DNA of 23,673 nucleotides from Alcaligenaceae bacterium (GTDB lineage: Bacteria; Pseudomonadota; Gammaproteobacteria; Burkholderiales; Burkholderiaceae_B): positions 1 through 23,673 of the forward strand of contig JAJUJN010000001.1 in the NCBI GenBank assembly GCA_029265335.1. Direction: 5' to 3'. The notes below the pieces were generated by a model that saw only the letters and a list, made by a program, of their open reading frames with translations, ran no database searches and was not told the DNA's origin. Below are positions 1 through 8,136 of this stretch, one piece after another (the first letter of the stretch is position 1; every line of letters starts with the position of its first letter). The position numbers were made by a program, and so were the translations under genes.

Positions 1-314
1 CAAGAGTCGGCATACACGCGGCCATAGTGATGAAAGGCGCGGTAATGCTATTGCACCCAGTCGTCGGCGGCTGGCTGATGCCCCGATCCGGTTTCCAGAA
101 CTTCCACCAAAACGCCCGAGGACAACTCCACCACGCCGGGCCGTTGGGCTTCGCGCAAACGCAAGGCCAGACCTTCGGCAGCGTTGAGCTCGGCCAGCAG
201 CTGTTGATCGGCCGCCGACCATTCTCCCTCAGGCTGAAACGCCCGCCAGGCAAAGAAGATGCCCACGAGAATCACCACACTGGCGATCAGTGCCCGCGCA
301 ATCGGAGAGTTCAT
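1..314 (-). pseudogene. FKBP-type peptidyl-prolyl isomerase, interrupted by an in-frame TAG and cut by the left edge
   Basis: FKBP isomerases catalyse cis-trans isomerisation at proline bonds. The ATG at 314-312 overlaps the stop of the Sel1 gene as ATGA, which implies translational coupling. Residues 1-25 contain one membrane anchor (ALIASVVILVGIFFAW), so the protein should be inner-membrane tethered and face the periplasm. Residues 65-88 match the start of an FKBP domain (SSGVLVEVLETGSG, then DDWVQ). A TAG follows at 50-48, and the same frame then reads HYRAFHHYGRVYADS to the window edge. This corresponds to the family's HY-G-x-L-x-DG-x-x-F-DSS segment. The stop therefore replaces one conserved residue, and homology resumes immediately. 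As written, only an 88-residue product without a catalytic domain is made (48-314). Possible explanations are a recent nonsense mutation, a sequencing error, or amber readthrough. The rest of the domain lies outside the window. Confidence 0.7.
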
Positions 315-1408
315 GGAGTTTGCGGCGTAGCGGCACGCACGCGCGGCGCTTGTTCGTGCGCCAGCGCCCAGGCCAGAGTGGCTTGCAGCACTTCTTTGCG
401 CTCTTCGGCATCGAGCTCCGCTTGCAGAGCTTGATGCAGGGCCACGCCCTCTGCTTCTCCTTGAGCGGCGGCCAGGGCAGCCCATGTGGCTGCCGCGATT
501 CGATCAGGGCTCACGCCGTTGCCATTCAAATAACGCTGGGCAAGCCACAGCTGCATCGGGGCGTGGCCGGCCTGGGCCGCCAACTGCGTGTACTCGAGCC
601 GTGATTTCTCAGTGGCAGGATAGTTGCCTATGCCCTCCACATGAATTCGCGCCAGAAAATAAGAACCCAGGGGGTGATTCTGATCCAGGGCCTGCTCAAG
701 CAGTTGATGGGCCTCGATCAGGCGGCTGCTGTTGCCGCCCTGGGCATCGGCCACCCATACCGAAGCCAGCGCCACCCGCGCATCGGCGGAGTCATGTTGC
801 TCGATCGCTTGCTCGAACCAGGCCTCGGCCTGACCACGATTGGGGCCCAGTGCTGGGTCGAGGTAGAGCCAACCCAATTTGATGGCATATTCCTCACGAC
901 CTGACTCCGCCACGCGCTGATACCACTGCGCGGCTTCTTTCAGGTTGACTGCGGTGCCCTTGCCGTTCTCGTGCATCCAGCCCACATGCGACATGGCCTC
1001 AGGCGAACCAAGCTCCGCTGCCGCTTGGTAGGCTGCCAATACCGCCGGCCAATCCACGGGCGATTGGCGGCGCAGGGCCGCTGCTCGTTCCAGCTGGTCG
1101 CGAATCTGAAGGTTGGGCGGGGCAATCTCGCTGGAAGCAGCACTCTCATCCGATGTGGCAACTACGCCCGATGCAGTACCTTCCCCCGATGCGGCACCCT
1201 CGCCCGATGCGGCACCCTCGCCCGATGCCGCAACTTCGCTGGATGTGGCAACTTCGGCGGCCGCCGCTGCCGGCGGTGTGCTGGGCTTCGCTGCCCGGGC
1301 CGACCCCAGACAAGCCAGGCACAGCAGCAAAGCTAACGCCACCCCGGCTCGTTGCTGCCATCCGCTCCCGCGAGTTGTGCGTATCGATAGTGGCATGAGT
1401 GGAGCCAT
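311..1408 (-). CDS. Exported Sel1-repeat (TPR-like) protein
   Basis: The product has 365 residues. Residues 20-39 form a signal peptide with a likely SPase I site after SARA. Residues about 43-97 are a low-complexity Ala/Ser/Gly/Glu linker encoded by an 18-bp tandem repeat. From about residue 120 onward there are Sel1-like helical repeats, for example GSPEAMSHVGWMHENGKG and GHAPMQLWLAQRYLNGNGVS. Sel1 repeats are protein-interaction scaffolds, and export places this one in the periplasm. Its ATG (1408-1406) shares a base with the pstB stop as TGATG, so it is coupled to pstB. Its own stop overlaps the FKBP start. An alternative ATG lies four codons in, at 1396. Its place in a phosphate operon suggests an envelope role under phosphate limitation, but no specific function can be assigned from the sequence. 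Confidence 0.85.
   Translation of the reverse strand: MAPLMPLSIRTTRGSGWQQRAGVALALLLCLACLGSARAAKPSTPPAAAAAEVATSSEVAASGEGAASGEGAASGEGTASGVVATSDESAASSEIAPPNLQIRDQLERAAALRRQSPVDWPAVLAAYQAAAELGSPEAMSHVGWMHENGKGTAVNLKEAAQWYQRVAESGREEYAIKLGWLYLDPALGPNRGQAEAWFEQAIEQHDSADARVALASVWVADAQGGNSSRLIEAHQLLEQALDQNHPLGSYFLARIHVEGIGNYPATEKSRLEYTQLAAQAGHAPMQLWLAQRYLNGNGVSPDRIAAATWAALAAAQGEAEGVALHQALQAELDAEERKEVLQATLAWALAHEQAPRVRAATPQTP
1150..1257. repeat. Six-copy 18-bp tandem repeat inside the Sel1 gene
   Basis: Units begin at 1150, 1168, 1186, 1204, 1222 and 1240. The two central units are identical (CCGATGCGGCACCCTCGC on the plus strand) and the outer ones have diverged. Eighteen bases encode six residues of the Ala/Ser/Gly/Glu linker on the minus strand, so copy-number changes would alter linker length without shifting the frame. 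Confidence 0.85.
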
Positions 1409-2268
1409 CAGCCGTACCGCCCGGTAATGTAGTCTTCGGTTTGCTTTTTGCCCGGGGTCACGAAGAGCGTTTTGGTGTCGTTGAATTCGATCAGCTCGCC
1501 CAGGTACATATAGGCCGTGAAATCCGACACGCGGGCAGCCTGCTGCATGTTGTGGGTAACAATCACGATCGTGAAATTCTCTTTGAGCTCCACCATGAGC
1601 TGCTCGATCTTGGCGGTGGAGATCGGGTCGAGCGCCGACGTGGGCTCGTCGAGCAACAGCACCTCGGGCTCGATCGCAATGGCCCGGGCGATCACCAGTC
1701 GCTGTTGCTGACCGCCCGACAGGCCAAACGCGTTTTTCTTGAGCCGGTCTTTTACCTCGTCCCAGAGCGCCACACGGCGCAGGGAACTTTCCACGGCTTC
1801 GTCGAGCAGCGCCCGGTCTTTGACCCCTTGCAGACGCAAGCCATAGGCCACGTTGTCGTAGATCGACTTGGGAAAGGGGTTGGGCTTCTGAAACACCATG
1901 CCCACTTTGCGCCGCAGCTCCGACACGTCTACGTCGGGATCATAGATATTCTGGCCGTAAAGACGAATGCTGCCCTCGACGCGGCAGTCGTCCACCAGGT
2001 CGTTCATGCGGTTGAAGCAGCGCAGCAGCGTGGATTTGCCGCAGCCCGATGGGCCGATGAATGCCGTGACCCTTTCGGTAGGAATGGTCATGCTCACCGA
2101 TCTCAGGGCCTGCGTCTCGCCGTAGAACAAATCAAGATCGTTCACCGTCAGGGCAATATCGAGCTCGCTGAGCGATTCGGCAGGCTGCGGGAACTCGCCG
2201 TTGGCGCCAGGCGCCGAACGTGTCGCCCCCGCTGTGGGTTGGGTTGACGGAGAGCTGAGGGTAGTCAT
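1408..2268 (-). CDS. pstB: Phosphate ABC transporter ATP-binding protein PstB
   Basis: PstB is the cytoplasmic ATPase that powers the PstSCAB high-affinity phosphate importer. In the 286-residue form I see Walker [10 protein letters not shown] (72-80), the Q-loop in FQKPNPFP (Gln about 127), the ABC signature LSGGQ (183-187), Walker B VLLLDEP (203-209) and the H-loop His (about 239). The C-terminal YITGRYG is typical of PstB. The N-terminal 30 or so residues are a Ser/Thr/Pro-rich extension before the ABC fold. I chose ATG 2268 because GAGG lies about ten bases upstream. A TTG at 2292, overlapping the pstA stop as TTGA, would add eight residues and remains possible. The stop forms TGATG with the next gene. 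A phoU gene often follows pstB, but none does here. Confidence 0.97.
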   Translation of the reverse strand: MTTLSSPSTQPTAGATRSAPGANGEFPQPAESLSELDIALTVNDLDLFYGETQALRSVSMTIPTERVTAFIGPSGCGKSTLLRCFNRMNDLVDDCRVEGSIRLYGQNIYDPDVDVSELRRKVGMVFQKPNPFPKSIYDNVAYGLRLQGVKDRALLDEAVESSLRRVALWDEVKDRLKKNAFGLSGGQQQRLVIARAIAIEPEVLLLDEPTSALDPISTAKIEQLMVELKENFTIVIVTHNMQQAARVSDFTAYMYLGELIEFNDTKTLFVTPGKKQTEDYITGRYG

Positions 2269-2288
2269 GGCAGGTTGCCTCGTTTGAA

Positions 2289-3947
2289 TCAATCGCTCTC
2301 GACGCGATATTTTTCGCGGAGATGGTTGCGGATAAGGATCGCAGAAAGGTTCAGCACCACAATCAACAGCACGAGAATCAGCGCCGTGGCGTAAACCAAG
2401 GCTTCGGCCGCTTCAGCGTGCGGGCTCTGAAAGCCCACGTCGTAGATGTGGAAACCCAAATGCATGATCTTGCGATCCAGATGGATATAGGGAAAGTTGC
2501 CGTCGATCGGCAGCGACGGCGCCAGCTTCACCACGCCCACCAGCATGAGCGGCGCCACTTCGCCCGCGGCCCGGGCAATCGCCAGAATCAGGCCCGTCAT
2601 CATGGCTGGCGTGGCCAGCGGCACCACCACCTTCCACAGGGTTTCACTCTTGGTGGCGCCGAGCGCCAGCGAGCCCTGACGAATGGTGGACGGAATGCGG
2701 GCCAGGCCTTCTTCGGTAGACACAATCACCACCGGCAAGGTGAGCAGCGCCAGCGTGAGCGAGGCCCAGAACAGCCCTGGCGTGCCGAAGGTGGGCGACG
2801 GCAAGGCCTCGGGATAGAACAGGCGGTCGATGCTGCCCCCCAGCACGTACACAAAAAAGCCGAGCCCGAACACACCAAACACGATCGACGGCACGCCCGC
2901 CAGGTTGTAGACCGAGATTCGTATGGCTTTGAGCAGCGGCCCCTGACGCGCGTACTCGCGCAGATAGATGGCCGCCAGCACACCGAAAGGTGTCACGATG
3001 ACCGACATCACCAGCACCATCACCACCGTGCCAAAAATCGCCGGAAAAATACCGCCCTCGGTATTGGCCTCGCGGGGGTAGCCCAGAATGAAATCGATGA
3101 AGGCTTCGCCGTAAAAGGCCACTTTCTGCCACACCGACATGGCGTTGGGCTGCCAGGCCTTCACGATCAGGTTCAAGGGCACGGTGACTTCTTCGCCACC
3201 CACGGTGCGCATCACCAGGCTGTCGCGCTGACTGTCGGCCACCACCGCGTTCAGCCGTTGTTGCACCTCTTGGTAGGTTTCGTCGAGCCCGGCACGTCGC
3301 TCGGCCAGTGATGCCTCGAGGTCGGCGTTGAGCTCTCCGTTGAGCTCGGCGCGCCGTCGCTCCAAACGCAGAGTGTCGATCTGGTGGTTGATGCCCCCGA
3401 TCACGTGGCGCTCGATCTGTTCGATTTCGTCGTGCAGGCGGTTGCTGCGATCGAGCCGGCGCTGCAATTCGGGCCACAGCGCCTCGCCTTCGGCCACCAC
3501 TTGGTCGTTTTCCAGCAATCGCACCGGGGTACCGAAGAGGTTGCCCCACTGGCGCCTTTCCAACACCGTGGCCTCGGCCGGATACCGAAAATCGCTTAAA
3601 AAATCATCGACAAAGTAAGCAAAATCGCGATTATTGACGTCGCGGTTGGCCAGCTTGAACAAATGGCGCGTCACCAACAGCTGCTCTTCGGGCAGCGGCA
3701 CGCCGGCCTCGCGCAGGTTCTGCGCCGTGAGCGTCTCGCTCTTGCGCAGCTGCCCCAGAATCACCTGCTCGGCCTGGCCGGGCATGGCGTAGTCGGCCTC
3801 GATCAGGCTGTGCGGCCAAAAGTGACCAAAGCCCCGCACCAGAATCAGCGCCAGCAGGCCAAACACCATGATGATGCTGATGCTGATCGCACCAGCATTC
3901 AACCACACCCAGGGCGCACCGCTTTTCCACCAATTACCAAACTTCAT
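2289..3947 (-). CDS. pstA: Phosphate ABC transporter permease PstA, long form with a coiled-coil insert
   Basis: PstA is an inner-membrane permease subunit of the phosphate importer. At 552 residues it is much longer than the roughly 300 residues of E. coli PstA. TM1 is about 15-38. Residues about 40-270 form an extra soluble region, expected to be periplasmic. It includes a strongly charged, probably coiled-coil stretch at about 157-240 (for example [20 protein letters not shown]). The canonical permease domain follows at about 300-545. Its EAA-type cytoplasmic loop ([20 protein letters not shown], about 422-441) contacts PstB. The start ATG is clear. The gene begins 18 bases after the pstC stop, with only a weak ribosome binding site. 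The enlarged form is familiar from several gammaproteobacteria and fits the equally enlarged PstC next door. Confidence 0.95.
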   Translation of the reverse strand: MKFGNWWKSGAPWVWLNAGAISISIIMVFGLLALILVRGFGHFWPHSLIEADYAMPGQAEQVILGQLRKSETLTAQNLREAGVPLPEEQLLVTRHLFKLANRDVNNRDFAYFVDDFLSDFRYPAEATVLERRQWGNLFGTPVRLLENDQVVAEGEALWPELQRRLDRSNRLHDEIEQIERHVIGGINHQIDTLRLERRRAELNGELNADLEASLAERRAGLDETYQEVQQRLNAVVADSQRDSLVMRTVGGEEVTVPLNLIVKAWQPNAMSVWQKVAFYGEAFIDFILGYPREANTEGGIFPAIFGTVVMVLVMSVIVTPFGVLAAIYLREYARQGPLLKAIRISVYNLAGVPSIVFGVFGLGFFVYVLGGSIDRLFYPEALPSPTFGTPGLFWASLTLALLTLPVVIVSTEEGLARIPSTIRQGSLALGATKSETLWKVVVPLATPAMMTGLILAIARAAGEVAPLMLVGVVKLAPSLPIDGNFPYIHLDRKIMHLGFHIYDVGFQSPHAEAAEALVYATALILVLLIVVLNLSAILIRNHLREKYRVESD

Positions 3948-3965
3948 CGTTTTGCCCAGGTCGTG

Positions 3966-6266
3966 TTAGAGAGAGGCGTAGCGCTTGCGCAAGCGCTGGC
4001 GCACTACCTCGGCGAGCGTGTTCACCGCGAAAGTAAAGGCCAGCAGCACCAGGGCCGAAAGGAACAGCACCCGGAAATGCGTGGAGCCCACCGCTGTTTC
4101 CGGCAGCTCCACCGCGACGTTGGCCGCCAGCGTGCGCATACCCTCAAAAATGTTGAAATTCACCACGGGGCTGTTGCCCGAGGCCATCAGCACGATCATG
4201 GTTTCGCCCACCGCCCGGCCCAGGCCTATCATCACCGCCGAGAAGATGCCCGGACTGGCAGTCAGCAACACCACCCCCATCACCGTCTGCCAGCGAGTGG
4301 CGCCCAGCGCAAGCGAACCTTGCGACAAATGCTTGGGCACACTGAACACCGCATCTTCGGCGATCGAGAAAATGGTGGGAATGACCGCAAAGCCCATGGC
4401 CATCCCTACGATCAGGGCATTGCGCTGGTTGTAGGCCACGCCCATGTCGGTGAGCCATTGCCGCATGGAGCCGTCGAAGAAGGTCACCTCTACCCAGGGG
4501 CTGGCGGCCACTGTGACCCAACCCAGCAGAATGATCACCGGCAGCAAGAGCGCGGCTTCCCAGCCGGCCGACACGCGCTGGCGCAGCGGCTTGGGCGCCA
4601 CATGCCACAGCCAGCCCGCCAGCAAGATACCCAGAGGGATAAGCAGTGCTCCCACCACCAGCACCGGCAGATGATTTTCGATGAATGGCGCCAACCAGAT
4701 GCCGGCCAAAAAGCCCAGAATCACGGTGGGCAGCGCTTCCATCAATTCGATGGACGGCTTCACCAGACGTCGCATCGGCGCCGACATGAAATAGGCGGTA
4801 TAAATGGCTCCCATAATGGCCAGGGGCATCGCCATGAGCATCGCGAAGAAAGCGGCTTTAAGGGTGCCCACCGTCAGCGGCACCAGGCTGAACTTGGATT
4901 CAAAAGCGTCGTCGCTCGAAGACGATTGCCAGACCCATTCAGGTTGGTTGCGGCCTTCGTACCAAACTTTGCCCCACAGCGCAGTCAACGAAGTTTGCGG
5001 GTGAGGGTTGTCGATGGCCACGCGACGCAGGCCCTCCTCGCCCGCGGCCGCCACCAGGGCAAGCTCGTCGATGGGCGAGATGGCCACGGCGGTAATGGGC
5101 GAGTTGGCAGCCTTCAACATCTTCAACGACTGGCTGGATGTCGCGTAGTGCAGGCCCAGGTTGCCGCTCGCGTCGCCAGTCAGAAAGCCCTTGCGAGCAT
5201 ATTCCGGTGCGATCACCGTGATGGCGTCGGGGTGTGAGGAAAATTCGCGAATGAAAGTGATGTGACTGTCGCCCGTGGCTTCGTCGCGCACCAGAAACCA
5301 CTCGCGCAGGCTGCCGTCGCTGCCGCCCACGATCAAGCCACGCGAACCCACCAGGAATTCGGCCTGAGTCACTTCCGCGTGGCCGTCCACCAGCCTCACA
5401 CTCTCGATCAGGCGGGCTTCGGCCGGGTTCACAATATCGATGTTGTGCAGCGTGCCGGATTCATCCAAAACCAACAGATTGCGCAAGGTTTCGTTGATCA
5501 GAATCTTGCGCACCGACCCTTCGATGGGCGGCAGACGATAGTCATCACGGGAAATCTGCAAGTCGCCAGTGAGCAGGTTGGAGCGCGTGGTGAACACGGC
5601 CATCACCACTTCGCCATCCTCGTTGCCGGCGGCCACGATATAACCACCCCGACCATCCATGATGGCCAAGGCGCTGTACTCGGCTCCATCGTCACCGGCA
5701 ATGGCCAGCGGCTCTTCACCCAGAGGCCAGGCCAACTGCGGCGTGATCAAACGTTCGCCGTCGGGATACGAAAGCTCCCAATCGAGGCGCACCGGCAGCA
5801 CTGTGCCGTCGGAAAACCCATAAACAAACAGCCGCTTTCGACTCTCGGAATGGCCAAAGCCGACGATTTCCACATCGTCGCCCATCGGAATTCTGGATTG
5901 CGAGCGAACGGCGCCGGAATTGGCATCGAAGAATGTGATGCCGCCGGCGTCGTCGAAACGCGCACCCAGGGTTTCGTATCGATCCAGCACCAGATGCAGC
6001 GGCTTCGCGTGTGCGTCTGGGCCCGCCTGCACCACGTATTGTCCATCCAATTCCATCGAGACCGGCTTGAGCAGGGGGATGGTTTCGTAGAACAGGTAAA
6101 GGAAGATGAGCGCCAGGGCGAAGATGACACCCAGGCCACCTGCTGCTACGCCCAGCCGCGAAGCACCATCTCGCATCTTGCGTCGCCGACGCAGGCGCTC
6201 ACGCTGCTCGGGACCGGGCAGCAGGGTCGATTGACCGCGATCGACGGAGGATGAAGCATGAGCCAT
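3966..6266 (-). CDS. pstC: Phosphate ABC transporter permease PstC, long form with a propeller-like insert
   Basis: PstC pairs with PstA to form the phosphate channel in the inner membrane. This protein has 766 residues, against about 320 in E. coli. A basic N-terminus (RERLRRRRK) precedes TM1 (about 38-60). Residues about 70-440 are an additional soluble region. Its repeats resemble WD/beta-propeller blades, for example FLVGSRGLIVGGSDGSLREW and SPITAVAISPIDELALVAAA. The permease domain occupies about 462-766. Its coupling loop ([20 protein letters not shown]) precedes GLGRAVGETM. The insert follows TM1 and should face the periplasm. The ATG at 6266 is the natural start, with only a loosely placed AAGAG upstream. 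A large stem-loop lies between this gene and pstS. Confidence 0.95.
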   Translation of the reverse strand: MAHASSSVDRGQSTLLPGPEQRERLRRRRKMRDGASRLGVAAGGLGVIFALALIFLYLFYETIPLLKPVSMELDGQYVVQAGPDAHAKPLHLVLDRYETLGARFDDAGGITFFDANSGAVRSQSRIPMGDDVEIVGFGHSESRKRLFVYGFSDGTVLPVRLDWELSYPDGERLITPQLAWPLGEEPLAIAGDDGAEYSALAIMDGRGGYIVAAGNEDGEVVMAVFTTRSNLLTGDLQISRDDYRLPPIEGSVRKILINETLRNLLVLDESGTLHNIDIVNPAEARLIESVRLVDGHAEVTQAEFLVGSRGLIVGGSDGSLREWFLVRDEATGDSHITFIREFSSHPDAITVIAPEYARKGFLTGDASGNLGLHYATSSQSLKMLKAANSPITAVAISPIDELALVAAAGEEGLRRVAIDNPHPQTSLTALWGKVWYEGRNQPEWVWQSSSSDDAFESKFSLVPLTVGTLKAAFFAMLMAMPLAIMGAIYTAYFMSAPMRRLVKPSIELMEALPTVILGFLAGIWLAPFIENHLPVLVVGALLIPLGILLAGWLWHVAPKPLRQRVSAGWEAALLLPVIILLGWVTVAASPWVEVTFFDGSMRQWLTDMGVAYNQRNALIVGMAMGFAVIPTIFSIAEDAVFSVPKHLSQGSLALGATRWQTVMGVVLLTASPGIFSAVMIGLGRAVGETMIVLMASGNSPVVNFNIFEGMRTLAANVAVELPETAVGSTHFRVLFLSALVLLAFTFAVNTLAEVVRQRLRKRYASL

Positions 6267-6332
6267 GCGGAGAACTCTTGTTCAGTGCCGGCAAGCGGCA
6301 GAATCCATTCAAATAGCAGGTGCGACAACGAG

Positions 6333-6401
6333 GCCAGGGCGCCCATCGAGACACTCCGCGGCGGTGAAACCGCGGAGGTTGTCACGATGGGTGGCCCTGG
6401 C
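6333..6401 (-). promoter_or_regulatory. Large stem-loop between pstS and pstC
   Basis: This is a nested inverted repeat. The outer arm GCCAGGG (6333-6339) pairs with 6395-6401, CCCATCG (6342-6348) pairs with 6385-6391, and a perfect 8-bp inner stem CTCCGCGG (6354-6361) pairs with 6370-6377 around an 8-base loop. No T-tract follows on the minus strand, so it is not a canonical terminator. It most resembles an intercistronic hairpin that stabilises pstS mRNA or partly reduces expression of the downstream permease genes. Confidence 0.75.
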
Positions 6402-6425
6402 GGACACCCATAAGAGAGCTTGAGG

Positions 6426-7400
6426 TCAGTTCAGACCTTTCTCATTGCGGAAGCGCTCAGCCACACTGGCGGGAAGGGTGACGAAGCCATCACGGTTCAC
6501 CACTTCCTGGCCTTCCTTGGACAACACCAGGCGGAAGAACTCGCCCTCGAGCGGATTCCAGCCTTTGTTGGGGTCGGCGTTGGCGTAGACGAAGAGGAAG
6601 CGGGCAAGGGGATAGCTGCCATCGACAGCGTTCTCGCCAGTGGCTTCCACGAAGGGCTGGCCTTCTTCGCGAGCCAGCGGCACGACGCGAACGCCCGAGG
6701 TCTTGTAGCCGATACCGGAGTAACCGATACCGCCCAGGGTTTGCTCAACACCGCGCACCACGGCCGAGGAGCCGGGCTGCTCGTTCACGGTGGACTTGTA
6801 GTCGCCGCCGCACAGGGCGTTTTCTTTGAAGAACCCGTAGGTGCCCGAAACCGCGTTGCGACCGTAGATGGTGATGTCGCGATCGGCCCAGCTGCCGTCG
6901 AGACCGGCCTCACCCCAGTTGGTGATGTCGTTGGCATAGCCACAAGCACGGGTGGCCGAGAAGATAGCGTCGACCTGCGGCAAGCTGAGACCTTCAATGG
7001 GGTTGTCTTTGTTCACGTAGACGGCCAGCAGGTCGATGGCCACAGGCACCTCGGTGGGAGCGTAGCCGTAACGATCTTCGAACTCGCGAATTTCGGAGTC
7101 GCGCATGGCGCGGCTCATGGGTCCAAGGTTCGCGGTGCCTTCGGTAAGCGCGGGAGGCGCGGTGGAAGAACCGGCACCCTGGATCTGGATGTTGACGTTG
7201 GGGTAGAACTCGGCGAACTCTTCGGCCCACAGCGTCATGAGGTTATTGAGGGTATCGGAGCCGACCGAGGTCAAGTTGCCCGACACACCCGAGACAGTTT
7301 CGTACGACGGAAGGTTGGGATCCACCTGAGCGACGGCAGCGCCAGCGGCGATCCCGAATGTGGCGGCAACCGCAGCGATCAGAGGCTTCTTCAGCATCAT
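6426..7400 (-). CDS. pstS: Phosphate-binding periplasmic protein PstS
   Basis: PstS captures phosphate in the periplasm and delivers it to PstCAB. The 324-residue product has a Sec signal peptide ([16 protein letters not shown], cleaved near AAVAQ). Phosphate-contact motifs of the family are present: VGSDT (46-50), [11 protein letters not shown] (75-85), the Asp in [10 protein letters not shown] (about 123) and [12 protein letters not shown] (180-191). Two cysteines (about 153 and 197) could form a disulfide. I chose the first of two tandem ATG codons (7400-7398). AGGA lies nine bases upstream, and a signal peptide starts there directly. The frame is open for 30 more codons upstream, but that part does not look like a signal sequence. 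It is the first gene of the operon and sits behind an array of Pho boxes. Confidence 0.97.
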   Translation of the reverse strand: MMLKKPLIAAVAATFGIAAGAAVAQVDPNLPSYETVSGVSGNLTSVGSDTLNNLMTLWAEEFAEFYPNVNIQIQGAGSSTAPPALTEGTANLGPMSRAMRDSEIREFEDRYGYAPTEVPVAIDLLAVYVNKDNPIEGLSLPQVDAIFSATRACGYANDITNWGEAGLDGSWADRDITIYGRNAVSGTYGFFKENALCGGDYKSTVNEQPGSSAVVRGVEQTLGGIGYSGIGYKTSGVRVVPLAREEGQPFVEATGENAVDGSYPLARFLFVYANADPNKGWNPLEGEFFRLVLSKEGQEVVNRDGFVTLPASVAERFRNEKGLN

Positions 7401-7493
7401 GTCCAGATTCCTATGTTTGGAGTGGCAAACACGAGTTGCGCCGCCTGGTTGCATGTGTTTGACATGCGGCACAACGTCGATGACCGCCATTTT

Positions 7494-7544
7494 TGGACAA
7501 TCAGATGACAGGAATATGAAGCTCAGATGACATATTTATGACAC
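7494..7544 (-). promoter_or_regulatory. Tandem Pho box array (five 11-bp-phased half-sites) upstream of pstS
   Basis: On the minus strand five 7-mers start exactly 11 bp apart: GTGTCAT (7544-7538), ATGTCAT (7533-7527), GCTTCAT (7522-7516), CTGTCAT (7511-7505) and TTGTCCA (7500-7494). The PhoB consensus half-site is CTGTCAT with a 4-base A/T-rich spacer, so the first pair (spacer AAAT) is nearly ideal. The third and fifth copies are degenerate. The array ends 94 bases before the pstS ATG. I could not fix a single -10 element with confidence. Confidence 0.88.
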
Positions 7545-7621
7545 TCGACTGGATTGCGAAGCCGATGGCAAGCGAATGCACGGTGAACGAGCTTGCGCTG
7601 CGCCCCGGCTTTGCCATGCGC

Positions 7622-8014
7622 TCAGGCTTGCGACCGAAAGGCGAGATCCTGCAATTTGCCAAGCATCTTCGACATATGCACCATGTCTTCGGAAGGGATC
7701 TGCCGCACCACTTCACCGGTTTCGACATCTACCACCTGAACCACCACCCGGGAGGTGTCTTCGTCGAGCTCGAACCTCAGGTTGGTGCTCCAGGCACCAA
7801 GCTTGTCGTTGAGCTCTTCGAGCGTTTGCTGCAGGTTCTGGCTGGCTGCGAACGGATCGTCTGCGCCGGCCTGGCTGTGGCTATGGGCACGCTGTGGCTG
7901 CAGCGCGGGCGTGACGCGATGAGCCGGCGGCACATGGTTCTGTGGCGGAACTGAGGGCTGGTCTGGAGCCGCCACTACCACTGCGGCTGAAGGAGGAAGG
8001 GGCGTGAGGGCCAT
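7622..8014 (-). CDS. flaG: FlaG family flagellar protein
   Basis: The 130-residue product carries a FlaG domain in its C-terminal half. It reads LEELNDKLGAWSTNLRFELDEDT, then VVVQVVDVETGEVVRQIPSED, then MVHMSKMLGKL. The family pattern is a helix, then LRFxxDEDTGRxVVxVxDxxTGEVIRQIPSEE, so recognition is firm. The N-terminal half is Pro/Ala/Val-rich and probably disordered. FlaG proteins influence flagellar filament length in some species, but the mechanism is poorly defined. The ATG at 8014 has GGGAG seven bases upstream, and an upstream TTG at 8068 is less likely. No flagellin or fliD gene is next to it, which is unusual because flaG normally sits beside fliC and fliD. A FliA-like promoter upstream supports membership in the flagellar regulon. 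Confidence 0.9.
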   Translation of the reverse strand: MALTPLPPSAAVVVAAPDQPSVPPQNHVPPAHRVTPALQPQRAHSHSQAGADDPFAASQNLQQTLEELNDKLGAWSTNLRFELDEDTSRVVVQVVDVETGEVVRQIPSEDMVHMSKMLGKLQDLAFRSQA

Positions 8015-8063
8015 GCCGGTCTCCCGAATGGAATGAGGGTTGGTGAGCGCTCGGATACGTTGG

Positions 8064-8077
8064 GCCAAACCTTTGGC
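8064..8077. promoter_or_regulatory. Palindrome in the flaG leader
   Basis: GCCAAACCTTTGGC has perfect 6-bp arms around CC. It lies 7 to 20 bases downstream of the predicted FliA -10 element, at or just after the expected transcription start, and 50 bases before the flaG ATG. It could be an operator or a 5' mRNA hairpin. Confidence 0.45.
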
Positions 8078-8084
8078 AAAACGT

Positions 8085-8111
8085 ATTACGGCATGTAACC
8101 CTGCAACTTAA
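8085..8111 (-). promoter_or_regulatory. Candidate FliA (sigma-28) promoter for flaG
   Basis: The minus strand reads TTAAGTTG (8111-8104), exactly 11 bases, then GCCGTAAT (8092-8085). The enterobacterial FliA consensus is TAAAGTTT, N11, GCCGATAA. The match is 6 of 8 in the -35 and 5 of 8 in the -10, with the key GCCG intact and the spacing exact. It lies between the reductase stop and flaG, about 70 bases from the flaG ATG. Confidence 0.65.
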
Positions 8112-8136
8112 GGCACGACACTTGCCCCGTACGATC

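Noticed and set aside
1399..2247. 282-codon plus-strand open frame
   Set aside because: It is antisense to pstB, which has every ABC ATPase motif.
3663..6254. Two long plus-strand open frames (3663-5237 and 5262-6254)
   Set aside because: They are antisense to pstA/pstC, of low-complexity His/Arg/Gln composition, with no recognisable motif or ribosome binding site.
6348..6357. GAGACACTCC also found at 22765-22774, near the other intercistronic hairpin
   Set aside because: It is only ten bases, it sits inside one structure and outside the other, and its orientation relative to transcription differs. Chance is the better explanation.
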